Below the pieces are notes generated by a model. It had not been told where the DNA came from and ran no database searches. It worked only from the letters and a program-made list of their open reading frames with translations. 64,000 bases of DNA from Ruegeria sp. HKCCD7303 (GTDB taxonomy: Bacteria; Pseudomonadota; Alphaproteobacteria; Rhodobacterales; Rhodobacteraceae): NCBI RefSeq assembly GCF_013111185.1, contig NZ_WVRE01000001.1, positions 124,001 through 188,000 on the forward strand, given 5' to 3'. The number at the start of each line of letters is the position of its first letter. Position 1 is the first letter of the stretch. Below, one piece after another: positions 1-9,023 of this stretch. The translations under genes were made by a program, and so were the position numbers.

Positions 1-479
1 TTCAACATCCACCAAGGTATATGCTCGGTTAACGCGATTTGGGCAAAGGAACCCAATGGCGCAAAAGTGTCTTTTGCTTTTGAAGGGATCACAGTTAGCA
101 GATTGAGTAAGCCTAGTTGGTGACTGTGGCGGTACGCCACCATGGGTAAACTTATGTTCGGATCATTGAGGCTCAGAATTCAGACTCGGTCATTCTACAA
201 ATCGTTTCGAGCCATCAGGCAATCTTTTGTCGTCAAAGTTGTGTGTTCAAGTCACCTAGCCTGAGCCCCAGAATCTCCTCCAATCCAGTGTTTAGTCCGC
301 TCAACTGAGGGATGGGCAAATAAAGACCAGATGCACCCAGAAAAAGATCACCCAAATGATCAAGGAACAGGAGATTGCACGCCATCTGCGACAGCCAAAG
401 TATAACGGATGCCCGAAGGTGTTCCAGTCTGCAGGCGCTATCGCAGCCCACATTGTTTGTTGGCCAAGTGTCCTGAAAC
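1..479. other. No confident gene; possible tail of an upstream gene
   Basis: I see no gene I can defend here. A frame is open on the plus strand from base 1 to a TGA at 121-123 and could be the last 40 codons of a gene entering from the left, but its protein is not recognisable. A short hairpin (GTGGCG, three-base loop, CGCCAC) lies at 126-140. The minus-strand frame at 233-556 overlaps the end of the real gene at 480 and has unconvincing composition. Confidence 0.4.
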
Positions 480-1313
480 TTAGAAAGTAGCTTTTGCCTG
501 CATGGCTTTGGCCCCGTCGAAGCGTCGAGCCCATAGGTGCATCGTGTTGTCTTCACGCGTTCCTTCGATATGGAACGGAGTCATCCCCGCCAGAGGAGCA
601 GTTCCACGGAATTCAAAGATTCTTGGTGTCGCTCCCATGGTACGTTGCGCAAGATCAACCAGTAGCGTTGCCGTAAGCGGCCCATGAAAGACCAACCCGT
701 CATACCCCTCGACTGAGCGCGCATAGTCTACGTCATAATGGACCCGGTGTCCGTTGAAGGTCAGGGCCGAATAGCGAAAAAGCATAACTTGCGACGGCGA
801 TATGATTTCAGAGACTTCGGCATTGATCGGAGCAGGAATAGGCAAGGATTTTTGAGCATTGGGATGCGGGTCTTCCCGATAAACGATGTCGTGTTCTTCA
901 GTTATGGCCAGCGTTCCGTCGTTCAAAAAAAGCTCGTGTAGAACCGTCACAAAACACAGTTGCCCGCTGCGACCGATCTTTTCGGTTATCTTTTTTATCG
1001 TAGAGCGTTTCTTAGCCTGGGAGCCCAGTGGGACAGCTGCCTTGAACTTGAACCGTCCGCCAGCCCACATTCGGCGAGGTAGAGCGACCGGAGGCAGAAA
1101 ACCACCTTTCTTTGGGTGACCATCACGACCCAGTTCGCCCAGCGGTTTTGCTTCGAGAAAGTAAAGCCAATGCCACAAAGGTGGAAGTGCGTCGCCGCAT
1201 TGCAATGTCGGTTCGCGGCCAATTGTGGCCTGCATAAACCGGGCAGGTTCGGTGCGCAAAGTGTCCGTACGCGTTTCTGAGCGTCCGATCCAAGAGTCGA
1301 CGTCGTGCGGCAT
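480..1313 (-). CDS. MaoC/HTD2-type acyl-CoA hydratase (mesaconyl-C4-CoA hydratase-like)
   Basis: This 277-residue protein resembles the FAS1-like dehydratase/HTD2 hydratases that add water to unsaturated C4-C5 acyl-CoAs such as mesaconyl-C4-CoA or itaconyl-CoA. The N-terminus reads DSWIGRSETRTD, typical of the family. The C-terminal half holds a hot-dog core with the segment RYSALTFNGHRVHYD followed by VFHGPL, where the active-site His is expected. I chose the ATG at 1313 because GAAGAAGGA lies about 10 bases upstream; a GTG at 1340 would add nine residues. It lies downstream of the GlxA regulator gene on the same strand with a 166-base gap, so it may be a separate unit or the end of the leftward cluster. 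The substrate is not visible. Confidence 0.72.
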   Translation of the reverse strand: MPHDVDSWIGRSETRTDTLRTEPARFMQATIGREPTLQCGDALPPLWHWLYFLEAKPLGELGRDGHPKKGGFLPPVALPRRMWAGGRFKFKAAVPLGSQAKKRSTIKKITEKIGRSGQLCFVTVLHELFLNDGTLAITEEHDIVYREDPHPNAQKSLPIPAPINAEVSEIISPSQVMLFRYSALTFNGHRVHYDVDYARSVEGYDGLVFHGPLTATLLVDLAQRTMGATPRIFEFRGTAPLAGMTPFHIEGTREDNTMHLWARRFDGAKAMQAKATF

Positions 1314-1479
1314 CAATACGGATCCTTCTTCGTTGGTCACGCGAATGCAGGGTGCAACGCCGCGCCATACTGATCGATTGAGGGGGCGGATGACAACGCT
1401 TGCCCTCTTTAACGTCCAGCCAACGGATCAGCATATCGGGTTTCGCGTTGGTTTCGCTTCCTTGAGCTGTCATCTCAGG

Positions 1480-2514
1480 TCAGCTGTACGCCAGTGCTAT
1501 CGACCGGTCGGCGGTTGGGCGCTCACCAAAGCGCGCTTTGTAGGCTTTTGAGAAATTGACGATACTGGCAAACCCAGTTGCGACGGCAACATCAATGATG
1601 GACAAATCCGTTCCATGCAGCAACACGCGCGCACGGTCCAGACGCAGATTGCGATAGTGTCGTGACGGGCTGGTCTTCAAGTGTTTGTTGAACAACCGTT
1701 CGATCTGCCGCCTCGAGATTTTTTCTTCTCGAATCAATTCATCAACCGGGATCGGATCCTGAAGTGAGTCTTCCATTTTCTTGAGAATGCTCAGAAAAGC
1801 GGGGTTTCGGGATCCAGCCATTTTTGACATTGTCTGGCGTTGCGATCGGTTGCTGTGATTGTCAAAGTTATGGAGGCAATGGTCCGCCACTTTCTGGGCA
1901 GTGCCACTGTCGAAGTCCGATTCAATGATGGAAAGCGTCAAGTCCAGGCTGGCAGTGCCCCCGGCGCTTGACGCCAAACTGTCATCAGCCACAACACGCA
2001 CCAACAAGCAGTCAAGTTTTGGAAACATCTCTTCAAAAACCGGCGCCAGAGACCAGTGGAGCGTCAGTTGCGCTTCGGTTGCCAACCCGGCGCGCGCCAA
2101 GGTAAATGCACCGGTTCCGATCGCCGCGACCCGACCGCCAAATCTGGAATGTCTGCGCAACCATTGCAGAGTTTCAGGGAGAGCGTCGAGATAGCCGGAG
2201 TACCCCGAGCACACGATCACGTAGTCTGCATGCCGCGTCATAGAAAGGCCGGTCTCTGTCGGGATTTCGATCCCGTTCGAGCACATTACGTTGCTGCCTG
2301 TTTCGGTCATGACCGACCAGGTGTATTCTGTTTCACCTGTCACTAAATTGGCCGCCCGCAGAGGTTCGATTGCCGCCGCGAAATCCAACATGTTGGTGCC
2401 TGGAAGCAGCAGAAAGTAAAAGTGGCGCTTTTGGGCAATGATTTCTGAATGCCCGACAGCGCTTGGGTTTTCACCCCCCCGGCAACGGGTGATGGGTTTG
2501 GACTCAATATACAT
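1480..2514 (-). CDS. GlxA-family transcriptional regulator (DJ-1/PfpI + AraC HTH)
   Basis: A 344-residue regulator with two parts. Residues about 30-200 form a DJ-1/PfpI-like (GATase1-like) sensor domain, starting at HFYFLLLPGTNMLDFAAAIEPLR. Residues about 235-335 form an AraC-type double helix-turn-helix, with RRQIERLFNKHLKTSPSRHY and the typical AVATGFASIVNFSKAYKARFG. Known GlxA-family members such as GbdR and CdhR control glycine betaine and carnitine catabolism, which matches the flavoprotein and Rieske oxygenase genes in this cluster. It lies 18 bases from the ferredoxin reductase gene, transcribed the same way, so it is probably the last or next-to-last gene of that operon. Its ligand is unknown. 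Confidence 0.85.
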   Translation of the reverse strand: MYIESKPITRCRGGENPSAVGHSEIIAQKRHFYFLLLPGTNMLDFAAAIEPLRAANLVTGETEYTWSVMTETGSNVMCSNGIEIPTETGLSMTRHADYVIVCSGYSGYLDALPETLQWLRRHSRFGGRVAAIGTGAFTLARAGLATEAQLTLHWSLAPVFEEMFPKLDCLLVRVVADDSLASSAGGTASLDLTLSIIESDFDSGTAQKVADHCLHNFDNHSNRSQRQTMSKMAGSRNPAFLSILKKMEDSLQDPIPVDELIREEKISRRQIERLFNKHLKTSPSRHYRNLRLDRARVLLHGTDLSIIDVAVATGFASIVNFSKAYKARFGERPTADRSIALAYS

Positions 2515-2532
2515 ACGCTGCCTTGCCTTTCC

Positions 2533-3747
2533 TCAGACCTTTAGAATGGATTTGAGATCAGTACCCCTGTCTGCAACCATCTCGGGATGCGGGGACTTGC
2601 CGGATTCGATCAGCCGTTTTGCAACCATGTAGGCGCGCGGGTCGTTCATTGCGTCGGTCGCAATGAGTTTCCCTTCACAATAGTACCATACCGAGTACGA
2701 CCCATCGTCACCTTCGCGTGAGACGACCTGATCATAGCCGGCATTCAATCCGGCGATTTGAAGCTTGACGTGATACTGATCCGACCAGAACCAGGGCTTC
2801 GCCTTATAGGGTTTGGTGGCACCCATGATGTTTTCGGCTACCGTTTCGGCCTGATCAATGGCATTGCCAACGCTCTCCAATCGGATCTGGGCGTTCCCAT
2901 GGGGAAACGTCGCACAATCCCCCGCAGCCCAGATACAAGGATGCGAGGTGCGGCCCAACGCATCGGTTTTGATGCCGTTTTCGACGGTAACTCCGGCTGT
3001 CTCGGCAAGTGCCGTGTTCGGGGTAATGCCAATCCCTAAAACAACAAAATCGGCAGGGACAACGTCCCCGTTGGCGAGTTCGGCACCGTCTGCGCGGCCC
3101 TCTCCCGTGACGCGTGCGATCTTGGTACCTTCAAGAATTCGGACGTTGTTGGCATCGTGCAGCTCGCGGAAATACTTGGCGGTTTCCGGTGACGCGACAC
3201 GCTGCAAAATGCGCGGTGCAGCTTCGATCAGAGTCACATCCAGATCCAGCTTTGCCGCAACGGCAGCGACTTCGAGGCCAATGTAGCCTCCGCCTATGAT
3301 GGCAACCTTTCGACCTTGCTTGAATTCCGGTGCGATTGCATCGATATCGGCAATCCCTCGGATCGTATAGGTGCCAGTCAGGCTTCCACCTATGCTCTCG
3401 GGCAAACGATTGGGGGTTGAGCCTGTCGCGAGGACTAGGTGTTCAAAGGCCAGTGTTTGATCGTCACAGACAAGTGTCTGATCGTCCACAGAAATGTCCG
3501 TCACCCGCTGATTCAGGTGCAAGTCAACCTGATGCTCATCAAAGAAACTCTCGGGCCTCAAGAACAAGCGGTCCCGAGGCAGCTTGCCCAACAGATACGC
3601 TTTGGATAGGGGCGGGCGCTGATAGGGTGGGTGCGCCTCCTCTCCGATCAGGGCGATTGGCTTGTCATAGCCAAGATTGCGCAGTTTGACTGCGGCGGAG
3701 CAACCCGCTTGCCCCGCCCCGACAATGATGACCCCATAGTTGGTCAT
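2533..3747 (-). CDS. FAD/NAD(P)H-dependent ferredoxin reductase
   Basis: A 404-residue two-dinucleotide-fold flavoprotein of the rubredoxin/putidaredoxin reductase type. The FAD-binding GxGxxG is in VIIVGAGQAGCSAA near residue 6, followed by the class signature PPYQRPPLSKAYL. The NAD(P)H-binding GxGxxG is in VAIIGGGYIGLEVAA at about residues 145-160. A second FAD motif is in CIWAAGDCATFPHG near residue 270. Such enzymes pass electrons from NAD(P)H to a small ferredoxin. No ferredoxin gene lies in this window. The Rieske oxygenase at 9908 has no GbcB-type reductase beside it, so this protein is a plausible first electron carrier for it, working with an unlinked ferredoxin. That link is inference. 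Confidence 0.85.
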   Translation of the reverse strand: MTNYGVIIVGAGQAGCSAAVKLRNLGYDKPIALIGEEAHPPYQRPPLSKAYLLGKLPRDRLFLRPESFFDEHQVDLHLNQRVTDISVDDQTLVCDDQTLAFEHLVLATGSTPNRLPESIGGSLTGTYTIRGIADIDAIAPEFKQGRKVAIIGGGYIGLEVAAVAAKLDLDVTLIEAAPRILQRVASPETAKYFRELHDANNVRILEGTKIARVTGEGRADGAELANGDVVPADFVVLGIGITPNTALAETAGVTVENGIKTDALGRTSHPCIWAAGDCATFPHGNAQIRLESVGNAIDQAETVAENIMGATKPYKAKPWFWSDQYHVKLQIAGLNAGYDQVVSREGDDGSYSVWYYCEGKLIATDAMNDPRAYMVAKRLIESGKSPHPEMVADRGTDLKSILKV

Positions 3748-3771
3748 TTCATTGACCTCGCAAAGTCACGC

Positions 3772-5133
3772 TCAAACACATTCGCGGTCCGCGATATCGA
3801 GGGCTCGATCCAGGATCTCCAGACCCGTCATCAGATCCTCTTCGCTGATGTTCAGCGGTGGGGTCAGGCGGACGACATTGGAATAGAAGGACAGGTACAG
3901 CCCTTCGTTCATCGCAAAGCTCATCATATCCGACATTGGCTTGGCATCCGGGCCCTTCGCTGCAAACGGCACCAATGGTTCGCGCGTGTCGCGGTTCTTG
4001 ACCAGTTCGATGCCGTTGAACATGCCCTTACCGCGAATATCCCCGATGCTGGGGTGCTTTTCTGCCATTTTGGCCAGCTCGGCCCGCATCTTTTCACCCA
4101 TGAGGGTTGCGTTTTCCAGAGCGCCTTCGTCCTGCATGGCGCGGATTGCAGCGATGCCTGAGGCGCAGGCCAGCGGATGCCCAGCGTAGGTCAGACCTCC
4201 TGGCATCGGGTAGTCGCGCAGCCAGTCATGCAGTTTGGTTGAGACCGACATGGTACCAAGTGGTACATAGCCCGAGTTGATGCCCTTGGCGCTGGTGATG
4301 ATGTCCGGCTGTACACCCCAGTGATCGACGGCGAACCATTTTCCGGTACGACCGAACCCGGCCATGACCTCATCTGCGATCAGCAGGATGCCGTATTTTT
4401 CACATGTTTCCTTGATCGATTGCAGATAACCATCCGGGGGAACGATGATGCCGTTGGTGCCCACGATCGGTTCCAGAATGACGGCCGCCACCGTGTTGGG
4501 ATTTTCGTACATCAGGATCTCTTCCAGATGCGGACCGCCCTGGGCCACCGGGCATTTCGCCGGATCGGTGTGGCCTGTCGGCAGGCGATACACGTAAGGG
4601 TCCAGCATCCTCACCACGCCCGGCATATCGGCGCGGGTCAGGTGGTGGCGTGGGTCGCCTGTCAGGGACAGTGTGCCCCCGGTTGCCCCATGATACGAGC
4701 GATAGCGCGCGATGATCTTGGTCCGGCCTGTATAGTGCCGCGCCAGACGGATCGCAGTCTCGTTCGCCGCCGAACCTCCGGTAGTGAAAAAGGTCGAGGT
4801 AATGTTTTCAGGCGTGATCTCGTTCATGATCGCCGCCATTTCCGAGCGCACATCCGAACCCATCGCCGGGCCGATATAACACAGCTTGTCCGCCTGATCC
4901 TTGATCGCCTGTACGATCTTGGGGTGCTGGTGACCCATATTGGCGTTCACCAATTGACTTTGAAAGTCCAGATAGCGTTTGCCGTTGCTGTCCCAGAACC
5001 AGCTGCCTTGCGCGCCGGTGATGACACGTGGGCGGCTGCCTTGCTTCGACCAGCTTTGCAGATAGTGATCTGCATGCATGTCCTTGACCCATTCAGGATC
5101 ATGTGAGGGGAAGGCGTTGCTGAAATCTTCCAT
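3772..5133 (-). CDS. Class III (omega) aminotransferase, taurine:pyruvate transaminase-like
   Basis: A 453-residue PLP enzyme of fold type I, class III. Visible landmarks are the GGSAANETAIRLAR cofactor region near residue 120, YRSYHGAT near 145-151, the catalytic Asp in LIADEVMAGFGRTG (about Asp254) and the Schiff-base Lys in TSAKGINSGY (about Lys283). Length is normal for the family. Taurine:pyruvate and related beta-alanine/gamma-aminobutyrate transaminases are its likely relatives, but class III substrates cannot be read from motifs. It sits 24 bases from the ferredoxin reductase and 30 bases from the enolase-family gene in one leftward operon, so its amine substrate is probably an intermediate of this cluster. 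Taurine use is possible: a sulfoacetaldehyde-dehydrogenase-like gene lies at 22647, although Xsc is absent here. Confidence 0.82.
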   Translation of the reverse strand: MEDFSNAFPSHDPEWVKDMHADHYLQSWSKQGSRPRVITGAQGSWFWDSNGKRYLDFQSQLVNANMGHQHPKIVQAIKDQADKLCYIGPAMGSDVRSEMAAIMNEITPENITSTFFTTGGSAANETAIRLARHYTGRTKIIARYRSYHGATGGTLSLTGDPRHHLTRADMPGVVRMLDPYVYRLPTGHTDPAKCPVAQGGPHLEEILMYENPNTVAAVILEPIVGTNGIIVPPDGYLQSIKETCEKYGILLIADEVMAGFGRTGKWFAVDHWGVQPDIITSAKGINSGYVPLGTMSVSTKLHDWLRDYPMPGGLTYAGHPLACASGIAAIRAMQDEGALENATLMGEKMRAELAKMAEKHPSIGDIRGKGMFNGIELVKNRDTREPLVPFAAKGPDAKPMSDMMSFAMNEGLYLSFYSNVVRLTPPLNISEEDLMTGLEILDRALDIADRECV

Positions 5134-5163
5134 AACAGGTCTCTCGGCGGGATGAGGTTTGGA

Positions 5164-6267
5164 TCAATCGATAATGGTGACGGGCTGGCCCAAAGCGTCG
5201 GCATCAGGTGTGACGCCCAGACCCGGCCCTTCTGGTGGTGTGATGCGGCCGTTCTCGCGTACAGGGCCATCGGGGGCCAGACGCGGGCCGACATAGTGGC
5301 TGAGGTCGCACGTGTTCATGATACCACGCGCAGGTGTGGACGCGGCCAGATGCAGCAACGCGGCGGTGGTGATGTCGCTGCCCCAGGTATCTTCGATACA
5401 CATCTGGGTGCCCAGCGTCAGGCACAAATCCCGGATTTGCCGCATGGCAGACAGGCCGCTCATCTTGGATAGTTTCAATGCCACGGCCTGCATGCATCCG
5501 GCCTGATGCGCGGCGAAGATCGAGGCGATGTCATGCGCGTTCTCGTCAATCTTCATCGGAAGGCCTGTGGTCCGCTGCACGTGGGCGCATTCTTTAAGCG
5601 TGGCACAGGGCTGTTCCAGCATGACATCCAGATGGGCCGCAGCACGACCAACCCGGATCGCGGTCAGCGCATCACTGCCGCAGTTCCAATCGCCATAAAC
5701 CAGCGGGCCCGGACCCACGGTTTCGCGCACCTTGGCCAGTCGCTCGACATCCGTTTGCCAGTCGCCATCAGCGCCCAGCTTGACCTGGAACTGGCGCATC
5801 CCTTTGTCATAAGCTTCTTGTGCCATGCGGGCCATCTCGTCCGGGGCCACACATGTGATCGAGTGATAAAGCGGCATGTCCTTGACCTGCCGACCTCCCA
5901 GCAGGCGATGCACCGGCAGATCGGCGGCTTGGCCGGTCAGGTCCCACAGCGCCGTATCGAGCGCGGATTTTGCGTAACCATGGCCGTGAAGATACCTGTT
6001 GGCCTGCTCCATGACGGTTTCCGGCCCCACCGGGTCCGCACCAATGAGCACCGGAGCCAATTCGGCAATGGCCGGGATCACGCCCTTGGCATAGGCGGGC
6101 AGGTAGTGCGGGATCGGACAGACTTCGCCCCAGCCGGACAAGCCCGTATCCGTGTCCAACCGCAAAACCACCGAAATGGTCGTGTCACAGGTTTTCCCAT
6201 CTGCCATGTAATATGTTTCATGGCTGGTCAGCGGGACTTCCCAGGCAGCAATGCGGGTGATCTTCAC
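5164..6267 (-). CDS. Enolase-superfamily racemase/dehydratase (hydroxyproline-betaine epimerase or cis-3-hydroxyproline dehydratase type)
   Basis: A 367-residue mandelate racemase/muconate lactonizing family enzyme. The start is a GTG at 6267, preceded by GAAAGGAAA; the frame runs on upstream but would collide with the next gene. Metal ligands are readable as Asp in VYGDWNCG, Glu in MLEQP and Asp/Glu in KIDENAHD. Two candidate acid/base lysines lie in FQVKLG and ALKLSKMSGLS, placed as in the hydroxyproline betaine 2-epimerase HpbD. Two lysines fit 1,1-proton transfer, but cis-3-hydroxy-L-proline dehydratase shares this layout. The neighbours (a demethylating flavoprotein and a Rieske oxygenase) favour a betaine role, and the hydroxyproline genes at 42500-46802 make either option reasonable. 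Exact substrate unresolved. Confidence 0.75.
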   Translation of the reverse strand: MKITRIAAWEVPLTSHETYYMADGKTCDTTISVVLRLDTDTGLSGWGEVCPIPHYLPAYAKGVIPAIAELAPVLIGADPVGPETVMEQANRYLHGHGYAKSALDTALWDLTGQAADLPVHRLLGGRQVKDMPLYHSITCVAPDEMARMAQEAYDKGMRQFQVKLGADGDWQTDVERLAKVRETVGPGPLVYGDWNCGSDALTAIRVGRAAAHLDVMLEQPCATLKECAHVQRTTGLPMKIDENAHDIASIFAAHQAGCMQAVALKLSKMSGLSAMRQIRDLCLTLGTQMCIEDTWGSDITTAALLHLAASTPARGIMNTCDLSHYVGPRLAPDGPVRENGRITPPEGPGLGVTPDADALGQPVTIID

Positions 6268-6404
6268 GTCAGGTTTCCTTTCATTAACCCGTTGCGCAAA
6301 TGGCAGGTTTTTCGGTCTTTCTATTGGGGTCGCAGGATGCTTCAGGGCGTTACTACGATGTTGCCAAACGGTCAGTGTCCTGATCTGAGTTGTCGGTATT
6401 GGGT

Positions 6405-6430
6405 GGCGGGCACCTGATCTTATGCCCGCC
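6405..6430. repeat. Intercistronic hairpin
   Basis: GGCGGGCA at 6405-6412 pairs perfectly with TGCCCGCC at 6423-6430 across a 10-base loop. It lies just after the TAA of the leftward flavoprotein gene and about 140 bases before the enolase-family gene. There is no T-run on the leftward transcript, so an mRNA-stabilising or partly terminating role is likelier than full termination. Confidence 0.6.
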
Positions 6431-6439
6431 GGTTTTGTT

Positions 6440-8917
6440 TTAAGCTGGAACCGCAACGGGTGCGTCGGTGCGAGGCAGCTTGCTCTGTGGGTCGTAGGCA
6501 GGCTCGCCCAGTATGCGACCCTTACGGGGTTCACCTGCGACGATCACTTCGATCTCCTGACCCGGCACGTTGGCGTGCGGCTTGACATAGGCAAAGGCCA
6601 GAATCTTGCCGACCGTGTGGCCGTAAGCAACAGATGCTGTCGCGCCAACAATCTCGCCGTTTAACTTGATCGCCTCGCCACCATGTCCGTCTTCGATCCC
6701 GTCTGGTTCGATTTCCAGATAGGCGCAGACCCAGGGCATTTCGCCTTTCTCGGTCTGCTCGGCGCTTACGCGTGTGGCTTCGACACCCAGATACTCCTTG
6801 TCCAGCTTGAAGAAGCGACCCACATTGGCCTCGGGCAGCGTGACTTCGTTGGTCAACTCGCCCGCACCAGGGAAGGCTTTTTCCATCCGCATCGCGTTCA
6901 TGGCGAAAGAACCGTAATTGACGATGCCATGCGGCTCGCCTGCGGCCCACAGGGCCGTGTAGACATCCACGCAGGCCTCATCCGGCATGTGGAATTCCCA
7001 ACCCAGCTCACCGGCATAGGACATGCGGAACGCCCATACCTTGTGACCGGCTACAGTGATTTCCTGTGCCGACAACCAGCGGAAACCGGCATTGGACAGG
7101 TCCGCATCGGTGCACTGTGCCAGAACCTCGCGCGATTTCGGACCGTTCAGCGACAGGGCCGACCAGCCAGCGGACAGTGGCGTGATGGTCACATTCTCAT
7201 CGGCACGGTTGTGGTTCAGGTGGTCCAGCAGGCGCTGCTCGAAGAAGGCCGCGCAGACCAGATAGAAGCGGTCATCCGCCATCCGCACCAGAGTGGTTTC
7301 CAACTCAATCCGGCCCCGGCGGTTTAGCATATGGGTCAGCGTGATCGAGCCGGTCTTCTGCGGCATCTTGTTGGCGGTCAGACGGTCCAACAACGCATAG
7401 GCGTCCGGTCCCGAAACCTCGACCTTGGTGAAAGCGGTCACATCCATGATGCCGACGTTTTCGCGGACGGCTTTGACCTCGGCACCGACCACATCATGCA
7501 CCACGTTGCGGCGGAAGCTGTAGTGATCGTGCTGCTCGACACCTTCGGTTGCAAACCAACGGGGACGTTCGAAACCATAGACTTCTTCGTAGACCGCGCC
7601 TTTGTCCTTGAGGATTTCATACAGCGGCGACGGCTTGATCGGGCGGCCTTCCAGACGGTTGAAGTGCGGGAAGGGGATCTCATGGCGCAATTTGTAATCT
7701 TCGTGCGCTTTGATGACCTGCCAGTCTTTCTTTGCATAGGCGCCAAAGCGGCGCGGGTCGTAGTCACGCATCGAGATGTCAGCGGCCCCATGAACCATCC
7801 ACTTGGCCAGTTCACGGGTCAGGCCAGGGCCCCAACCGATACCGATCTGTGTACCACAGCAGCACCAGTAATTCTTGACGCCCGGAGCGGGGCCAACCAT
7901 CGGGTTGCCATCCGGCGGATGGCTGATCGCGCCATGCACTTCGCGGGTGATGCCGAGTTCAGCAAAGATCGGCATCCGTTCCAGCGAGTTTTCCAGCCAG
8001 GGCATCACGCGGTCATAATCGGCCTCGAACAGCCAGTTCTCGTATTCCCATGGGCATTCGTCATGCCAGACCGAGTTCGAGTTTTCTTTTTCGTAAATCC
8101 CGATCAGGCCCTTTTTCTGCTCCATCCGGATGTAGCCTGAGACCTGTTTGTCGTCGCGGATCACCGGCAGTTCGGTGTCCAGATCCTGAAACTCAGGTAC
8201 GTTCTCGGTTACGAAATAGTGGTGCGTCATCGAGGTCATCGGCAGTTGCAGGCCCGACCATTCGCCCATCTGACGGGCGTAAGTGCCGCCAGCATTGACC
8301 ACATGCTCGCAGATAATCGTGCCCTTCTCGGTCTCGACCACCCAATCACCTGCATCGTTTTGGGTGATGTTGGTGGCGCGGCAGTGACGGAAGATTTTCA
8401 CGCCTTTCTGACGGGCACCTGTGGCCATGGCCATGGTCACGTTCGACGGGTCAACGTGGCCGTCATCCGGAGTGTAAAGCGCGCCCAGAACGCCTTCTAG
8501 GTTATAGAACGGGTGCTTCGCGGCAATAAAGTCCGGGCCCACCAGTTCAATGTTGAAGCCGAGCGAACGACCCACCGACAGGGTGTGGCGCAGCCAATCC
8601 ATTTCGTCTTCGGTGTAGGCTAGACGGAAGGAACCGCAGCCGTGCCACGTTACGGCTTGCCCCGTCTCTTCCTCGAGCGTCTTTGAATACAGGCCGATGT
8701 TATAGTCGACCATGCGGCCTAAACCATAAGAACTGGTGGAATGGGTGATTTGACCTGCGGCGTGCCAAGTCGACCCGCTTGTCAGTTCAGCTTTTTCCAG
8801 CAGGACGGTCTCAGCCCCCCAGCCTTCATGACCTAGGTGGTACGCTAGGCCGCATCCCATAACGCCGCCACCAACAATGACGACCTTGGCGCGTTCGGGC
8901 AGTTCTTTTGTGGACAT
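6440..8917 (-). CDS. FAD-dependent dimethylglycine/sarcosine dehydrogenase-like protein with GcvT domain
   Basis: An 825-residue two-part enzyme. Residues 1 to about 390 are a DAO-type FAD domain with VVIVGGGVMGCG at residues 12-23. They also hold the STWHAAGQ motif, whose His (about residue 52) covalently carries FAD in dimethylglycine dehydrogenase. Residues about 430-820 are FAO_M and GcvT-like folate domains, with LTANKMPQKTGSITLTHMLN and SYAGELGWEFHMP. Family members oxidatively remove N-methyl groups and pass the carbon to tetrahydrofolate. It probably acts on an N-methylated amino acid made from a betaine by the oxygenase at 9908. It is the first gene of the leftward operon; the divergent RpiR gene starts 107 bases away. 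Length is typical. Confidence 0.85.
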   Translation of the reverse strand: MSTKELPERAKVVIVGGGVMGCGLAYHLGHEGWGAETVLLEKAELTSGSTWHAAGQITHSTSSYGLGRMVDYNIGLYSKTLEEETGQAVTWHGCGSFRLAYTEDEMDWLRHTLSVGRSLGFNIELVGPDFIAAKHPFYNLEGVLGALYTPDDGHVDPSNVTMAMATGARQKGVKIFRHCRATNITQNDAGDWVVETEKGTIICEHVVNAGGTYARQMGEWSGLQLPMTSMTHHYFVTENVPEFQDLDTELPVIRDDKQVSGYIRMEQKKGLIGIYEKENSNSVWHDECPWEYENWLFEADYDRVMPWLENSLERMPIFAELGITREVHGAISHPPDGNPMVGPAPGVKNYWCCCGTQIGIGWGPGLTRELAKWMVHGAADISMRDYDPRRFGAYAKKDWQVIKAHEDYKLRHEIPFPHFNRLEGRPIKPSPLYEILKDKGAVYEEVYGFERPRWFATEGVEQHDHYSFRRNVVHDVVGAEVKAVRENVGIMDVTAFTKVEVSGPDAYALLDRLTANKMPQKTGSITLTHMLNRRGRIELETTLVRMADDRFYLVCAAFFEQRLLDHLNHNRADENVTITPLSAGWSALSLNGPKSREVLAQCTDADLSNAGFRWLSAQEITVAGHKVWAFRMSYAGELGWEFHMPDEACVDVYTALWAAGEPHGIVNYGSFAMNAMRMEKAFPGAGELTNEVTLPEANVGRFFKLDKEYLGVEATRVSAEQTEKGEMPWVCAYLEIEPDGIEDGHGGEAIKLNGEIVGATASVAYGHTVGKILAFAYVKPHANVPGQEIEVIVAGEPRKGRILGEPAYDPQSKLPRTDAPVAVPA

Positions 8918-8965
8918 CGCAAGAATTCCTGTTCGAGAGTCGCAGATTTCTATGGACTTCCTATT

Positions 8966-9010
8966 GCCACATATGTACCAGTGTCAATGTCTAACGGCAC
9001 AAATGTACAT
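8966..9010. promoter_or_regulatory. Direct-repeat operator candidate in the divergent promoter
   Basis: Two near-identical 13-base sites, CCACATATGTACC (8967-8979) and GCACAAATGTACA (8997-9009), lie exactly 30 bases apart between the divergent flavoprotein and RpiR genes. A spacing of about three helical turns puts both on one DNA face. ATGTACAT at the second site is itself a palindrome. They are candidate binding sites for the RpiR regulator encoded next to them; binding is inferred. Confidence 0.5.
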
Positions 9011-9023
9011 ACCGAGACTTGCA

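Noticed and set aside
233-556. Minus-strand frame of 107 codons
   Set aside because: It begins inside the 3' end of the hydratase gene, has no ribosome site and its sequence resembles no family.
6268-6534. N-terminal extension of the enolase-family gene
   Set aside because: It would overlap the flavoprotein gene, and the GTG at 6267 has a good ribosome site and starts at the expected family N-terminus.
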